From the NCBI RefSeq assembly GCF_001279525.1, contig NZ_LGDY01000094.1:62001-126000 (forward strand): a stretch of 64,000 nucleotides of DNA, in the 5' to 3' direction. Under the pieces are notes generated by a model. The model searched no databases and was not told where the DNA came from. It saw only the letters and a program-made list of their open reading frames with translations. Numbering within the stretch: the stretch's first letter is position 1; the number at the start of each line of letters is the position of its first letter. Positions 27,319-35,876 of this stretch are shown here, piece by piece. The stretch is from Nocardia sp. NRRL S-836. Its GTDB lineage: Bacteria; Actinomycetota; Actinomycetes; Mycobacteriales; Pseudonocardiaceae. A program made the translations under genes and the position numbers.

Positions 27319-28224
27319 TTACTTCGCGGGTGCCGCCGTGAACGTCCACTTGGCGGCGTCACCGGAGCAGGACGCCGCGGTCACCTTGCCGGAGGCGTCG
27401 CGGTAGCACTTGGTGTTGTACTGCATGTCCGAGATGGTCTTGTTCGGGTTGATCGACCACTGCTGGTTCGGGCCACCGTCGCACTTCTTCAGCAGGACCT
27501 TGCCCGAGGACAGCGTGGTGCACTGCTGCGGCGAGCCCTGCTCCATGAACGCGCCGTGGAACTTGAACTGCTGCGCGGCCGAGCCGTTGCACGCCGCCGT
27601 CGTCAGCTGTGCGCCGGAAGTGCCGCCCTGCAGGCATTTGCCGGTGGCGACGTTCTTGTACTCGCCGTTGGTGGTCTTGGGCTTGGCGCCGCCGTAGCAC
27701 TCGCCGGTGGAGGTGTTGAAGATCGGCGCCGGGTCCACGGCGAGGTTCGACGGCGGGTTGAGGACGGTCTCCTCCAGCACCGGCTTGCCGTCGTCCTGGT
27801 AGTGGGTCAGCGCGTCCTCGCAGTCGATGGCGTTCATGGCGTTGCCGCCCTTGCCGCCGATCCAGGCGTCGAAGTGCCACAGCTTCGGGCCGCCGTTGGG
27901 GCCGTTGCCGTTCCAGTCCTGCTCGCAGGACGAACAGGAGTCCTCCATGACGAAGTACTTCTTCACCCGCGGGAAGTAGATCTTCGTGCCCGGCTTGGCT
28001 TCCTTGCTGGACGTCGCGAACGTGATCGGGTCGGACCACGTGCCCTTGCCGCCGGCCGTGTCGTGGAGTTGCGGGTAGGCGATGTCACCGCCGGGTGGCG
28101 TGTTGTCGTACCAGCCGTAGAAGGTCCAGAAGACCTGTTGGGGTGCGGCGCTCGCCGATGAGGGAGCGAGCAGGCCGGACATCACGAGCAGGATGCCTGC
28201 CGCCACAGACAGGGCGCGTTTCAT
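27319..28224 (-). CDS. Secreted protein with C-terminal ricin-type lectin domain
   Basis: A 301-residue secreted protein. Signal peptide MKRALSVAAGILLVMSGLLA ends near SSASA-AP. Residues about 30-170 form a compact module with a CSSC pair and repeated Trp/Asp (VMEDSCSSCEQDWNGNGPNG), followed by a ricin-B-like beta-trefoil with QxF/QxW repeats (SAAQQFKF, PNQQWSINP). It probably binds polysaccharide; the first module is not recognised as a known hydrolase. The start at 28224 is set by the signal peptide and GCGGAGG upstream. An AT-rich stretch and an 11-bp inverted repeat lie in its leader. Confidence 0.82.
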   Translation of the reverse strand: MKRALSVAAGILLVMSGLLAPSSASAAPQQVFWTFYGWYDNTPPGGDIAYPQLHDTAGGKGTWSDPITFATSSKEAKPGTKIYFPRVKKYFVMEDSCSSCEQDWNGNGPNGGPKLWHFDAWIGGKGGNAMNAIDCEDALTHYQDDGKPVLEETVLNPPSNLAVDPAPIFNTSTGECYGGAKPKTTNGEYKNVATGKCLQGGTSGAQLTTAACNGSAAQQFKFHGAFMEQGSPQQCTTLSSGKVLLKKCDGGPNQQWSINPNKTISDMQYNTKCYRDASGKVTAASCSGDAAKWTFTAAPAK

Positions 28225-28240
28225 GTGTGCCTCCGCAGGA

Positions 28241-28279
28241 ACCGGTGGACTGGGCGGCGTGCAAGCAGAGTCCACCGGT
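28241..28279 (-). promoter_or_regulatory. Inverted repeat in leader of lectin-domain gene
   Basis: ACCGGTGGACT (28241-28251) and AGTCCACCGGT (28269-28279) form a perfect 11-bp stem just upstream of the ribosome site of the secreted protein and 27 bases after the cobA stop. It could terminate cobA or serve as an operator or leader structure. On the minus strand an unusually AT-rich tract (28287-28313) precedes it, a plausible promoter. Confidence 0.5.
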
Positions 28280-28305
28280 CGAGCGGCTTTTGTAAAGAAA
28301 GTTAC

Positions 28306-29514
28306 TTAACTATTTGCGGAAGCAATACCGGCGACCGGGCCGACCACGATGATCGCCGGCGGACGAACTCCCCAGGCCACCACGTCCGCGCCGAGGGTCT
28401 CCAAAGTGGACCGGTACACGCGCTGGGCGGACGTGCTGCCCTCCTGAACGACGGCGACGGGCGTGGAGGCGGGACGGCCCTCCATCAACGCCGTCGCGAA
28501 CGCACCGGCGCGTTCGACGGCCATCATCAGCACGACGGTGCCCTGCAGGCGTGCGATGGCGGGCCAGTCGACGAGCGAACGGGGGTCGTCGGGTGCGACG
28601 TGACCCGAGACCACGACGACCTCGTGCGCCACCCCTCGGTGCGTCACCGGCACACCGGCCAACGCGGGCACACCGAACGCTGACGTCACACCGGGCACCA
28701 CGGTCACCGGGATGCCCGCCTCGGCGCACGCGAGCAGCTCCTCGAAGCCGCGGCCGAAGACGTACGGGTCGCCGCCCTTCAACCGGACGACGAACTTGCC
28801 TTCCTTGGCGCGGTCGACCAGCGTCTGGTTGATGAAGTCCTGCGTCGCCGCACGCCCGTAGGGGATCTTCGCGGCGTCCACGACCTCGACGTGCGCGGGC
28901 AGTTCCTCCAGCAGCTCGCGCGGTGCCAGGCGGTCGGCCACGACAACGTCCGCCTGGGCCAGCAACCGCTTGCCCTGCACGGTGATCAGCTCGGGGTCAC
29001 CGGGACCGCCGCCGACCAGGGCCACGCCGACCGGCGGAGCGCTCTGGTCCGCGATCCGGCCGTCGCGCAACGCCGCCACGAGCCCGTCGCGCACCGCCGC
29101 TGAACGGCGGTGCTCCCCACCGGCGAGCACACCGACGACCATGCCGTCGTGCGAACCCACGGCCGGTGTGACCGCCGTGCCCTCGACAGCGATGTCCGCG
29201 CGCACGCAGAACACACGCTGCGCATGCGCTTCTTCGCCGATCTGCGCGTTCACCTCGACGTCCGAGGTGCACGCCAGCACGTACCAGGCGCCTTCGACGT
29301 CACCCGGCTCGTAGCGCCGTTCGTGCCACGTCAGCTCGCCCGCGTCGACCATGCCCTGCACGGCGGGGGTCACGGACGGCGACACGAGCTCGACGACGGC
29401 GCCGGAGGCGATCAGGCGGGGCAGGCGCCGCTGGGCGACGGTGCCTCCGCCGACCACGAGGACGCGCCGGCCCCGGAGATCGAGGCCAACCAGGTAGTGC
29501 TGTTCAACGGGCAT
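28306..29514 (-). CDS. cobA: Uroporphyrinogen-III C-methyltransferase / precorrin-2 dehydrogenase (CysG-like)
   Basis: A 402-residue bifunctional enzyme making precorrin-2 and sirohydrochlorin for siroheme and cobalamin. The N-terminal NAD-binding dehydrogenase is VLVVGGGTVAQRRLPRLIAS (about residues 13-32). The C-terminal SUMT carries VGGGPGDPELITVQGKRLL, VRLKGGDPYVFGRGFEELL and PGVTSAFGVPALAGVPVTHR, all intact. The ATG at 29514 (MPVEQHYLVGL) is chosen over one six codons earlier. It stands 3 kb from the cob operon, so it may serve siroheme synthesis as well. Confidence 0.93.
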   Translation of the reverse strand: MPVEQHYLVGLDLRGRRVLVVGGGTVAQRRLPRLIASGAVVELVSPSVTPAVQGMVDAGELTWHERRYEPGDVEGAWYVLACTSDVEVNAQIGEEAHAQRVFCVRADIAVEGTAVTPAVGSHDGMVVGVLAGGEHRRSAAVRDGLVAALRDGRIADQSAPPVGVALVGGGPGDPELITVQGKRLLAQADVVVADRLAPRELLEELPAHVEVVDAAKIPYGRAATQDFINQTLVDRAKEGKFVVRLKGGDPYVFGRGFEELLACAEAGIPVTVVPGVTSAFGVPALAGVPVTHRGVAHEVVVVSGHVAPDDPRSLVDWPAIARLQGTVVLMMAVERAGAFATALMEGRPASTPVAVVQEGSTSAQRVYRSTLETLGADVVAWGVRPPAIIVVGPVAGIASANS

Positions 29515-29565
29515 GCGTAGAAGCATCCACACGAGATCGGCCGTGTCCAGCCGAAGGGAACATGG

Positions 29566-30279
29566 TCACAGGCGCAACAGCTCGAACGACGTCGCCAGCA
29601 CGCCGCCGAACCGCTGTCCGACCGACTCCGCCATGCCGCGCAGGAACGGCTCCGGCTCGGCCATGTCGCCGCTCAGAGCCTCCAGATAAGCCTTGTGCGC
29701 ACGCAATGACGCCACGGACGCGTCGAACGATTCGGTGATGTCCACGGCGTGCGTGGCCATGGGTGAGGACGCCGCCGCCACGTACCGGACGCCGTTCCAC
29801 GGTTCCATTCCCAGGTCCTGGAACACCCACCGGTTGCCCGCGTCGCGCACGGCGTCGACGGCGGCTCGTCCGACCGCGATGTGGTCGGCCATGTTGAGGT
29901 TCCCGCCCGGCCACGTTTCGCGGAAGTTACCGGTGATCACGAACTCCGGCCGGTGCCGCCGGATCGCCGCCGTGATGTCGCGCCGCAACGGCAGCCCGTA
30001 CTCGATCATGCCGTCCGGGTGGTCCAGGAACTCGACCTCGGTCACGCCCACGGCGGCACAGGAGGCGATCTGCTCCTCCACCCGCAACGGCCCGCACACG
30101 GCCGGTTCGAGCGAGTCGATGCCCGCCTCGCCGCGGCACGCCAGCACGTACGCGATCCTCTTGCCCTGAGCGGTCCAACGCGCGATTGCGCCCGCACCGC
30201 CGTACTCCATGTCATCGGGGTGGGCGACGACGACCAGCGCGCTCGCCCAGTCCTCCGGCACAGCCTCCAGATCAGCCAT
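29566..30279 (-). CDS. PIG-L family deacetylase
   Basis: A 237-residue zinc-dependent de-N-acetylase of the LmbE/PIG-L family. The metal motif AHPDDMEY (about residues 19-26) and a later HIAVGRAAVDAVRDAG are visible. Members hydrolyse N-acetylglucosaminyl-inositol (mycothiol pathway, MshB/Mca) or other GlcNAc conjugates; the sequence is not close enough to call MshB or Mca. The start at 30279 excludes an upstream extension. It sits between cobA and a secreted protease. Confidence 0.85.
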   Translation of the reverse strand: MADLEAVPEDWASALVVVAHPDDMEYGGAGAIARWTAQGKRIAYVLACRGEAGIDSLEPAVCGPLRVEEQIASCAAVGVTEVEFLDHPDGMIEYGLPLRRDITAAIRRHRPEFVITGNFRETWPGGNLNMADHIAVGRAAVDAVRDAGNRWVFQDLGMEPWNGVRYVAAASSPMATHAVDITESFDASVASLRAHKAYLEALSGDMAEPEPFLRGMAESVGQRFGGVLATSFELLRL

Positions 30280-30291
30280 GCGCGCAGCATA

Positions 30292-30335
30292 CGACCGCGC
30301 ACCCGAGTCCACAGTGGACGCCGGGTGCGCGGTCG
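30292..30335 (-). terminator. Terminator after S1 protease gene
   Basis: A perfect 13-bp stem, CGACCGCGCACCC (30292-30304) and GGGTGCGCGGTCG (30323-30335), with inner GTCCAC/GTGGAC pairing, begins 10 bases beyond the protease stop. Confidence 0.75.
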
Positions 30336-30344
30336 GAGTCGTCG

Positions 30345-31121
30345 CTACAGCTGAGCGGTGATCACCGAGTAGTACGTGGCGATGCGGCCGTACACGCCGG
30401 GGTAGCCGGCACCGGCGCACCCGCGGCCCCACGACGTGTCACCGATGAGCTTGCCGCCGTAGACCAGCGGGCCACCGGAGTCGCCCTGGCAGGTGTCGAC
30501 GCCGCCCTGCGGGAAGCCCGCGCACACCATCGAGCTGTTGCTGTACTGCGAGTACGCGGTCTTGCAGGTCGCGTCCGAGGTCAGCGGCACGGTGGCCTTG
30601 AGCAGGTAACGGGAGGCCGAACCGCCGGAGGAGGTGGTGCCCCAGCCCAGGATGAGCGCGGAGTTGCCCGCGGCGTACAGCGCCGTGTCGGACGGCGTGG
30701 CGAGCGGCAGGGTGGCCGAGCTGATGCTGCGGTCGAGCGTCAGCACGGCGACGTCGTAGCCGGCGGTCGCGGTGGTGTAGCTCGGGTGCACCCAGATCGC
30801 GGTCACGTTCGCGACCGTGCCCGCAGTGCTCTGCTTGTCGTCACGGCCGTGCACCACGCGCGTGCTGGCGGCAGTGCGGCCCTTCACGCAGTGCGCGGCG
30901 GTGACGACCTTGTTGGCCCTCACCAGCGTGCCTCCGCAGAACTGCGAACCGGAGGTGGAGGCCAGGTAGACGACCCACGGGTACGTCGACGTGCTGGCCC
31001 GCGTCCCACCGACGATCATCGGCGAGACGTCGCCGGCGTTGGCCGCGGGAGCCGTGAAGAAGATGCTCGCGAGAGCGGTGACCACGATGGACAAGATCAG
31101 GCGACGCAGGGTTTTCGCCAT
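30345..31121 (-). CDS. Secreted trypsin-like serine protease (S1)
   Basis: A 258-residue chymotrypsin-fold protease. Signal peptide is MAKTLRRLILSIVVTALASI to about residue 28. The mature part contains the activation-type IVGGTRAS, and the triad is His in VVTAAHC, Asp in DVAVLTLD and Ser in CQGDSGGPL. Asp six residues before the Ser (VDTCQGDS) and SWGRGCA point to trypsin-like Arg/Lys specificity. There is almost no propeptide. It is one of three S1 proteases in the window. The start at 31121 is set by the signal peptide. Confidence 0.92.
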   Translation of the reverse strand: MAKTLRRLILSIVVTALASIFFTAPAANAGDVSPMIVGGTRASTSTYPWVVYLASTSGSQFCGGTLVRANKVVTAAHCVKGRTAASTRVVHGRDDKQSTAGTVANVTAIWVHPSYTTATAGYDVAVLTLDRSISSATLPLATPSDTALYAAGNSALILGWGTTSSGGSASRYLLKATVPLTSDATCKTAYSQYSNSSMVCAGFPQGGVDTCQGDSGGPLVYGGKLIGDTSWGRGCAGAGYPGVYGRIATYYSVITAQL

Positions 31122-31138
31122 GTGCCGGTCCTTCCCGA

Positions 31139-31184
31139 TGACGCTGTGTGTGCAGGGTGTCGAGCAGCGGCACACACAGCGTCA
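31139..31184 (-). terminator. Long hairpin between M4-type peptidase and S1 protease genes
   Basis: A perfect 15-bp stem, TGACGCTGTGTGTGC (31139-31153) and GCACACACAGCGTCA (31170-31184), with a 16-base loop. It lies about 60 bases after the metallopeptidase stop and only 18 bases before the protease ATG, so it could terminate the former or be a 5' leader stem of the latter. Confidence 0.6.
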
Positions 31185-31243
31185 CGGTCAGGGAATCAAC
31201 CGCACAACCGCCACAAGTCGGACAGCGGTCGCTTCACAGTTGA

Positions 31244-32614
31244 CTATGCGATGCCACGGGCCTTGAACGCGGCCTGGACGACAGCGGCGTCCTTGTCGCC
31301 GTAGAGCTTCTTCGCCGCGGCCACAGTCGCCTTGGCCGCCGAAGCGAACGTCGCCGAGGGCGAGTAGGAGAACTGGGCCTCCAGCACGATCTTCGCCGAC
31401 TTGTCCCGGCCGAACGCGGTGAAGACGTCGAACAGCGCCCGCGACCAGATTTGGCCGTCGAAGTGCACCTCACCCTTGCGGTCGGCGTACTTCAGGTCGG
31501 TGTCGGTGCGGCGCAGGCAGTGCGGCGTCTCGGTCGTGTACGCCGTCGCGTCCCAGTCCATGATGCACGCCAGCGGAGTGGTCGCCGTGTCCTTGGCGTC
31601 GCGGGAGGACATGATCAACGCCCACCAGTCGCCGAAGCCCTCGCCGATCGAGCCGGACTCCGTCGTGGAACCGAAGCCGGGCACCTGGGCGTCCTGGATG
31701 GCGTGGCCGAGCTCGTGCCACACCACCTCGACGTCCTCGGCGTCGTCCACGCCACCGGTGCCGAAGGTGATCTGGTCCTTCGCCGGGTCGTAGAACGAGT
31801 TGTCGTCGGTCAGGCCGATCGTGGTGACCTTCTGGGCCTCGTTGTTGACGTTCTTGAAGCCCAGGCCCTGGATGTACTTCTGCGCCTCCGTCACGCCCCA
31901 GTAGGCGTTGACCTGCTCGAAGAAGTCGTTGCTGCGCGTATAGCTGAACTTGTTGCCCTTGTTGTAGGCGAGCTTGCTCTTCGCGCCGGTCAGCTGCGCG
32001 TACTTGCCCTTGAGGTAGCCGGAACCGTCCAGATCGGACAGCGTGACCGACCGGTAGGCCGCGGCGGGCACGGCCGAGTCCGCGTCGTCGGCGTCGACCA
32101 GGTTCTGGTTCTGCTGCGAGGACACCGGGTTGGGGCTGAACACCTTGCCGGTGCCGTCCACGTGCTTGACCAGGCTCTCGGTCCGCACGACCGCGCCGGT
32201 CTCCGCGTGCACCAGGGTGCGCTCGGATCCCTTGCCGTTGTCGGAGATCACCTCGTAGACCAGGCCCGTTCCCGGCAGGACGGTCAGCTTCGCGCCCTCC
32301 GGCACACCGGCCGACCTGCTCTTCGCGTGCTCCTCGGTGACGGCCGGCGTGAGGTCGACGGCACCCACGGCGAGACGGCCGTCGTCCACGGTCTTCGCAC
32401 CGGTCACCTTGTCGACGTGCTCGACGTAGTACGCGCCCAGCACCGGCTTGCCGTCGTAGGTCTGCTCGTACCAGGTGTGCGTGGCGGTCAGCGAGTCGCG
32501 CACCGCCAGCAGCCGCAGGCCCTCCTTGGGCGCCGCGGCCTGAGCGGTGATCGTCAGCATGGACAGGGCGACGCCTGCGGTGCAGGCCACCGCGACGAGA
32601 CGACGGGCTCTCAT
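31244..32614 (-). CDS. Secreted thermolysin/fungalysin-type zinc metallopeptidase
   Basis: A 456-residue secreted peptidase. Signal peptide MRARRLVAVACTAGVALSML ends near AQAAA. A FTP-like propeptide follows to about residue 165 (VLGAYYVEHVDKVTGAKTV). The catalytic domain has WHELGHAIQD (about residue 299), and the third zinc ligand is in SGSIGEGFGDWWA. That spacing resembles M4/M36 (gluzincin) peptidases. No C-terminal P-domain is present. It stands on the same strand as the S1 protease and may degrade extracellular protein with it. Confidence 0.88.
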   Translation of the reverse strand: MRARRLVAVACTAGVALSMLTITAQAAAPKEGLRLLAVRDSLTATHTWYEQTYDGKPVLGAYYVEHVDKVTGAKTVDDGRLAVGAVDLTPAVTEEHAKSRSAGVPEGAKLTVLPGTGLVYEVISDNGKGSERTLVHAETGAVVRTESLVKHVDGTGKVFSPNPVSSQQNQNLVDADDADSAVPAAAYRSVTLSDLDGSGYLKGKYAQLTGAKSKLAYNKGNKFSYTRSNDFFEQVNAYWGVTEAQKYIQGLGFKNVNNEAQKVTTIGLTDDNSFYDPAKDQITFGTGGVDDAEDVEVVWHELGHAIQDAQVPGFGSTTESGSIGEGFGDWWALIMSSRDAKDTATTPLACIMDWDATAYTTETPHCLRRTDTDLKYADRKGEVHFDGQIWSRALFDVFTAFGRDKSAKIVLEAQFSYSPSATFASAAKATVAAAKKLYGDKDAAVVQAAFKARGIA

Positions 32615-32714
32615 GTCGTTCTCCAGTGCATCCGGGCCCCGCAGGGTGGGCCATGTGCATGGCGACGCTAATCGGCAAATCTTCGCGGCAGATCCTACGA
32701 AAGAAGGAAAAACG

Positions 32715-33971
32715 CTAGCGTTCCCACACTCCGGGAACAACAATTACGTCGGCTTCGACCGGATTGTCCAGCGTTGGTCCGGTTCCGAACGCGACGTGCG
32801 CGACCGCCGCGCCACCCTCGGCCAGTTCTCGCGCACCGTCCGCACGGGTCTGCGTGCCGGGACGCATCAGCACGGCGACCGCGTCCACGGCCTCCGGTGT
32901 GCCGACCACGACCGAGGCGCGCCGGATCTCGGCCTCCGCACGCGGCGTGCGCTGCTCGGGGGCACCGGGCCCGAGGCCGACGAGCGCCAGCCGGCCACGC
33001 GGCAGCACCCGTGCCGCGGCCACGGTCACGTTGTCGCGCTTGAACTTCTCGGCCGCCAGCTCGACCGGGGCGCCGTTGGAGATCTGCCGGGCACCGCACA
33101 GCGCGGCCGCCTCCGCCACGCTCGCCGTGCCCATCGAGTTGCGCACCACCGAGCTCGGGTTCGGCACGCCGGTCGCGTTGAGCTCCTCGGCGCTGAACGT
33201 GATCAGCTCGGCGGTGTCGCCGTGCCAGAAACCCCAGTCCTCCACCGCGTCCACGATGCCGGGCTCGTCCGCCTTCACGTCGGCCGTCGCGAACGCCTTG
33301 ATGGCACGCAGGTCCAGGCCGCCCTGCGCGTCCAGCTCGGCCAGCGCGGCACCGACGCTCGTCGCCGAGGCACCGCGCGTCGAGCCCACGCCCACCACGA
33401 GCGTGCGAGGCACGATCCGCAGCACGTTGTCCTTCGGCGCGGCCGCCCGGTCGTCGACGACGATCACCCAGGCCGCGTCCTCACCGGCCGACACCACGTT
33501 CGCCGACAGCGCGGGCAACGGGAAGTTCAACGGGTTGCGCAGCACGACCTTCTCGCCCGCCTCAATGGCGGCCGCGCACGCGGCGACGTCACCGTCCGCC
33601 GTGGCGTCCAGCTGCTCGACGAGCTCGTCCAGCACCGAGTCGATCGACGGTCCGGCCGTCACGACGGCCGTGCGGTTCAACGCGTCCGCGATCCGCCAGG
33701 CGAACGTGTCGGCGGCACCGGCCAGCGCCACCACGAAGTCCGCGTCGACGCACACCACCGCCGGGTCGGTCCGCTTGTCCCGCAGCAACGGCGCTATCAG
33801 CCGCACCGCGGAGCCCGCGTCGAGGAACAGCACCACCGCGCTGAGCCGGTCCCACAGCCGTTGCACCGCGGGCCTGATCGGCCCGTCCGGCACGACCGCG
33901 TCCGACCCCAGCAGCCCGGCGAGGTCGGCCGCGTCACCGCGCTGGGCCACCCCCGCGAACACACCGATCAC
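32715..33971 (-). CDS. CbiG-like protein with truncated CobJ methyltransferase domain
   Basis: A 418-residue protein. Residues about 1-150 resemble CbiG N-terminal/central parts (AVRLIAPLLRDKRTDPAVV), but the usual GGHxGGAN loop is replaced by AGAADTFAW. Residues about 220-320 are a good CbiG C-terminal domain (LVVGVGSTRGASATSVGAAL). The tail begins like precorrin-3B C17-methyltransferase CobJ (LALVGLGPGAPEQRTPRAEA) but stops after about 90 residues instead of about 240, without the SAM-binding GDPGVYG region. GTG at 33971 overlaps the preceding gene by four bases. It is the last gene of the riboswitch operon. The methyltransferase half is probably inactive. Confidence 0.72.
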   Translation of the reverse strand: MIGVFAGVAQRGDAADLAGLLGSDAVVPDGPIRPAVQRLWDRLSAVVLFLDAGSAVRLIAPLLRDKRTDPAVVCVDADFVVALAGAADTFAWRIADALNRTAVVTAGPSIDSVLDELVEQLDATADGDVAACAAAIEAGEKVVLRNPLNFPLPALSANVVSAGEDAAWVIVVDDRAAAPKDNVLRIVPRTLVVGVGSTRGASATSVGAALAELDAQGGLDLRAIKAFATADVKADEPGIVDAVEDWGFWHGDTAELITFSAEELNATGVPNPSSVVRNSMGTASVAEAAALCGARQISNGAPVELAAEKFKRDNVTVAAARVLPRGRLALVGLGPGAPEQRTPRAEAEIRRASVVVGTPEAVDAVAVLMRPGTQTRADGARELAEGGAAVAHVAFGTGPTLDNPVEADVIVVPGVWER

Positions 33972-34795
33972 TTCTTCGTTCCCCACAGCACGGTCACCGG
34001 CGCCGCGGCGGCGAACCCGGACTCCAGCAGGCGGGAGGCGGTCAGCTGCGTGCCCTCCACCTCGTACCCCGCCGCCCGCAACGCGTCGCGCGCCGGCACG
34101 ATCTCGTCCACCCGCTCGGCCACCACGACGACGCGCCGGGCGTTCACCGCGGCACTCGCCCTGACCTCCGGCAGCGAGCCGCGGCCCACGAACACCGCCT
34201 CGGGGCGCGGCAGCGACGTGGTGTCCAGCTCCGCTTCCTCGACCCGCACGTCGACGCCGTGCGCGGACGCGTTCGCGATGATCCGCACGCACTGCACCGG
34301 GTCCGGTTCCACGGCGACGACGGCGGCGCCGAGCCGGGCGCACTCCACGCCGACCGCGCCGGACCCCGCCAGCACGTCCCACACCAGCACGCCCGGCCGT
34401 GGCGCGAGCACCGCCAGCACGAACGCGCGGACCTCGGCGCTCAGCACGGTGGTCCGGCTCGCGAAGGCGTCGTCGGGTAACGCCCACTCGGCGCCGATCA
34501 GGAACTCGGTGTCCGCCAGGCACAACACCGCCTCCGGCGCGATCCAGCGCCGGGTGACCGCGTCCTTCGGGTCCACAGTGGACAGCTCACCGACGTCCGC
34601 GACCACCAGGGTGCGCCGCCAGCCGGCGAGTCCCGCGCCGATCTCGGCGGGGCCCGCTCCCGGCGCCACCTTGACGATCACGGCGGACCGCGCACGGCAC
34701 AGGTTCAGCGCGGGCCGCAGGCCGTCGGCGGCGTCGACCACCTCGACGTCCGGCCGGCCCGCCGCCTCCCGCAGCTGCTCCACCAGTGCTGTCAT
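33968..34795 (-). CDS. CobL-like protein: intact CbiT half, truncated CbiE half
   Basis: A 275-residue protein. Residues about 105-275 match the CbiT decarboxylating precorrin-6Y/8 methyltransferase (LPDDAFASRTTVLSAEVRAF, then LVWDVLAGSGAVGVECARLG). The N-terminal 95 residues correspond only to the second half of a CbiE domain; the SAM-binding first half is missing, whereas full CobL is near 400 residues. ATG overlaps the cobM stop (ATGA). The C15 methylation/decarboxylation half may work; C5 methylation would need another protein. There is no sign of a frameshift upstream, since cobM abuts directly. Confidence 0.72.
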   Translation of the reverse strand: MTALVEQLREAAGRPDVEVVDAADGLRPALNLCRARSAVIVKVAPGAGPAEIGAGLAGWRRTLVVADVGELSTVDPKDAVTRRWIAPEAVLCLADTEFLIGAEWALPDDAFASRTTVLSAEVRAFVLAVLAPRPGVLVWDVLAGSGAVGVECARLGAAVVAVEPDPVQCVRIIANASAHGVDVRVEEAELDTTSLPRPEAVFVGRGSLPEVRASAAVNARRVVVVAERVDEIVPARDALRAAGYEVEGTQLTASRLLESGFAAAAPVTVLWGTKK

Positions 34796-35847
34796 CAGTT
34801 GGCGCGCTTGGGCTTACGGGCGGTGGGCTTGCGCTTGGGCGGCACCGAGGCCTGCACGGTCGGCGGCTTCGGCATCGCGGCCGCGACCACGGTCAGCTTC
34901 GGCTTCGGCTTGGACGAGTCCTTCTGGGCCGCGTCCTTCTGGGCCGCTTCATCGACCGGCTTGCGCACGGACTGCTGCAGCTCCTCGACCGCGTTCCAGG
35001 CCGGGTTCGGCTCGCCGGAAGGGGAACCGGAGGCGGTGGGCACCGGCTCGTCCACACGCGTCGCGATGCGCGAGGCGGCCCGGCGGGACCAGCGGGTCGG
35101 GCGGGCGGCGCGGGCCGGCTCGTCGGTGCCGGCGGCGGTCGAGGACTGGCGGCGGGCCGTCGCCTTCACCGCGCTGCCGACCAGGAACAGCGTCGGCCGG
35201 TACAGCTTGTGCTGCTTGACGACCGACTCCAGCTCGCCGACCGTGGTGTGCACGACCAGCTCGTCGGCCTGGCTCACCTTGTACGCGACGACCACCGGCG
35301 TCTCGGCGGAGTACCCGCCCTCCAGCAGCTCCTCCACGAACTGGCCGGTGCGCGCGCCCGAGACCGTGGCGGCCATCGTGGTCCCCAGCGCGGCGAACTC
35401 GCGGACCCCCTCGCTGCTCTCCGGCGAGAGGAACACCGCGGACGACGCCTCGGTCAGCGTGATCTCGCGGCCGATCCGGGCGGCAGCGGCGGCGACGACC
35501 GACACGCCCGGCACGACCTCGACCTCCAGGCCCAGACGCTGGCACAGGTCGTACTGCTCCTGCACGCCGCCGCCGGTCGCGGCGTCACCGGTGTGCAGGC
35601 GGACGACCTTCAGGCGTGAGGCGGCGGCCCTGCGGTACAGGTCGGTGATCTCCTCGGCGGTGACGCGGGAGAAGTCGACCAGGTCGGCGCCCTCGCGGGC
35701 GTGCTCGCGGACGCACTCGGCGTCGACCGCGCTGGGTGCCCAGATGACGACGTCGGCCTCCGCGATGCGGCGCGCGCCTCGGATGGTGATGAGGTCGGCG
35801 GCGCCCGGACCGGCGCCGACGAAACAAACCCGACCGGTCGTCGTCAC
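34795..35847 (-). CDS. cobM: Precorrin-4 C11-methyltransferase-like protein (CobM), divergent
   Basis: A 350-residue protein. Residues 1-245 are a tetrapyrrole methylase with VCFVGAGPGAADLITIRGAR and VEVVPGVSVVAAAAARIGRE. The SAM-site motif, normally GDPSLYG or GDPSVYS, reads GDAATGG here (about residue 87). The usual TVVLTR segment is also altered (SAVFLSPESS). The C-terminal 105 residues are a Ser/Pro/Lys-rich basic tail (KPKPKLTVVAA, KRKPTARKPKRAN) not found in normal CobM. GTG start; 30 bases after cobB. Placement in the operon supports the family call; activity is doubtful. Confidence 0.75.
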   Translation of the reverse strand: MTTTGRVCFVGAGPGAADLITIRGARRIAEADVVIWAPSAVDAECVREHAREGADLVDFSRVTAEEITDLYRRAAASRLKVVRLHTGDAATGGGVQEQYDLCQRLGLEVEVVPGVSVVAAAAARIGREITLTEASSAVFLSPESSEGVREFAALGTTMAATVSGARTGQFVEELLEGGYSAETPVVVAYKVSQADELVVHTTVGELESVVKQHKLYRPTLFLVGSAVKATARRQSSTAAGTDEPARAARPTRWSRRAASRIATRVDEPVPTASGSPSGEPNPAWNAVEELQQSVRKPVDEAAQKDAAQKDSSKPKPKLTVVAAAMPKPPTVQASVPPKRKPTARKPKRAN

Positions 35848-35876
35848 GACAGCTCCACAGGGGTAGGACGAAAGGC

